From Polaromonas sp. AET17H-212 (GTDB lineage Bacteria > Pseudomonadota > Gammaproteobacteria > Burkholderiales > Burkholderiaceae_C): a stretch of 64,000 nucleotides of DNA. The notes beneath the pieces were generated by a model. That model made no database searches. It had not been told where the DNA came from and was given only the letters and a program-made list of their open reading frames with translations. Both the position numbers and the translations under genes were made by a program. Of the stretch, positions 63,273 to 64,000 are shown one piece after another. The number at the start of each line of letters is the position of its first letter. Positions within the stretch are counted from its first letter, which is position 1. The DNA lies in NCBI RefSeq assembly GCF_002379085.1, contig NZ_NBZW01000014.1:1-64000 (forward strand). Reading direction: 5' to 3'.

Positions 63273-63530
63273 ATGGACATGTTGGACAACGATCGCGATC
63301 GGCAGGCGTCACCGTTCTGGCGTCGGCCTGCCGGCATGGCGGTCACCACGGCCGCCTTGATCGCCGGCTTCTACCTGCTGCGTGAACACTGGAGCCATGT
63401 CCTGGGCTACTGGTCGTACCTGCTTTTGCTGGTCTGTCCGTTGATGCACCTGATGCATGGGCATGGCCACGACGGCCATGAGCATCGGCGACAGGCGCCG
63501 GAGCGCACGAGCCAAGGGAAGGGGTCATGA
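63273..63530 (+). CDS. DUF2933 family membrane protein
   Basis: 85 residues; one or two membrane helices (MAVTTAALIAGFYLLREHW; YLLLLVCPLMHLMHGHGHDG) and a His-rich tail (HGHGHDGHEH) that may bind metal. Matches DUF2933, often found in copper clusters with a methyltransferase or SRPBCC gene. GAAGGAG lies upstream. 12 bp after the Tat-exported protein gene. Confidence 0.85.
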   Translation: MDMLDNDRDRQASPFWRRPAGMAVTTAALIAGFYLLREHWSHVLGYWSYLLLLVCPLMHLMHGHGHDGHEHRRQAPERTSQGKGS

Positions 63531-63531
63531 G

Positions 63532-63579
63532 ATGGAACTGAAAATGCTTCACCACGGCCTGCAGCGGAGCCGGGCATGA
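63532..63579 (+). CDS. Possible 15-codon coupled peptide
   Basis: ATG at 63532 opens a frame of 15 codons whose TGA overlaps the ATG of the next gene (ATGA). It starts 1 bp after the DUF2933 stop and could only pass ribosomes on to the SRPBCC gene. It may be a relic rather than a gene. Confidence 0.2.
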   Translation: MELKMLHHGLQRSRA

Positions 63580-64000
63580 GTGCGCCGTTCCCGCTTCATC
63601 GGGAAGCACTGGCCGAGATCGCCGCGGATTCCAGCGCCGTCTTCGCCGTGCTGGACGATCACAGGCGACTTTCTGCGCACATGGAGAAGCCGTCTCTCAT
63701 GATGGCGGGTGCGACGATGACAACAGAGCTCGACAGCCTGCGCGGCCAGGCGGTGGGATCAGTGATACGCATGAAAGGCAGGATTCTCGGCATGTCTTTG
63801 CAGGTGGAGGAAGTGGTTATCCACCATGAACCGCCTGTGCGGAAAACCTGGGAAACACGCGGCCAGCCACGCCTGCTGGTGATCGGCCGTTACCAAATGG
63901 GATTCGAGCTTTCCCCTGCAGCCACCGGTACCCACTTGCGTGTCTGGATTGACTACAGCTTGCCCTCCGGCCTGGTCGGGCGCTGGCTGGGACAACGCCT
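63576..64000 (+). CDS. SRPBCC family protein (partial)
   Basis: Open to the window edge (141 codons seen). The pattern ITELDS... is absent; instead it reads EIAADSSAVFAVLDDHRRLS and then RGQAVGSVIRMKGRILGMSL, VHHEPPV-like VIHHEPPVRKTWETRG and WIDYSLPSG, resembling a START/SRPBCC lipid- or ligand-binding domain as in polyketide cyclase-like proteins. Translationally coupled to the preceding short frame. In homologous clusters such genes follow DUF2933. Confidence 0.7.
   Translation, partial: MSAPFPLHREALAEIAADSSAVFAVLDDHRRLSAHMEKPSLMMAGATMTTELDSLRGQAVGSVIRMKGRILGMSLQVEEVVIHHEPPVRKTWETRGQPRLLVIGRYQMGFELSPAATGTHLRVWIDYSLPSGLVGRWLGQR

Overview
The window is high-GC DNA from a betaproteobacterium, almost certainly of the family Comamonadaceae (Polaromonas, Rhodoferax, Variovorax or a relative). 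The evidence is gene content (DUF3579, a short ArgD-ArgF operon, IorAB-type molybdenum hydroxylase, TRAP transporters, complete Entner-Doudoroff genes) and small dispersed palindromes and REP-like elements of the kind I associate with this family. The genus is inference. No rRNA, tRNA or CRISPR array was seen.

Layout. 0.08-14.9 kb is mostly core: argD-argF, DUF3579, rpsT, murJ, a SirB1-like protein, a ParA-like ATPase, an MFS carrier, purM, a PerM-type membrane protein, hda, a HAD phosphatase, pcnB, folK and pdxH. 15.0-19.0 kb holds a TetR regulator next to a two-subunit molybdenum hydroxylase and a MobA/MocA-like nucleotidyltransferase; the same 16-bp palindrome lies before the regulator and before the hydroxylase. 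19.0-23.5 kb has sodC, a ChaC-like protein, an OmpA-domain protein and edd-eda.

23.5-27.8 kb is an accessory island bounded by two copies of one repeat block. It holds small unknown genes and a 1.32-kb IS256-family element that has split a gene for a membrane-anchored coiled-coil protein with a winged-helix-like tail. Removing the element and one copy of its target duplication restores a single frame of about 310 codons.

27.9-35.1 kb carries gloA, a transglutaminase-like protein, a thioesterase divergent from a MarR regulator, MFS and MATE exporters, tag and an MgtC-family protein. 35.1-36.5 kb is a metal-associated patch (CopA C-terminal remnant, SHOCT, DUF302, Met-rich lipoprotein). 36.6-47.8 kb is a sugar-acid catabolic locus: a reverse operon (dehydratase, DenD-like dehydrogenase, KDGal kinase, KDPGal aldolase, SDR) divergent from a FadR-type regulator, a TRAP transporter, an enolase-superfamily enzyme, a gluconokinase and a cupin. 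TRAP uptake would feed acids to the dehydratases; the kinase and aldolase would then give pyruvate and glyceraldehyde-3-phosphate, alongside Edd/Eda for gluconate.

47.9-53 kb has an NAD(P)-binding protein overlapping the rhlE helicase gene in another frame, then ettA and DUF1415. 53.2-64 kb is an ion, stress and metal region: SulP, UspA, a cation exchanger, a DUF2892 gene that lost its stop through an 8-bp duplication, a TAXI protein, a P2-type ATPase, then a run of small secreted or membrane proteins and a SRPBCC gene cut by the window edge.
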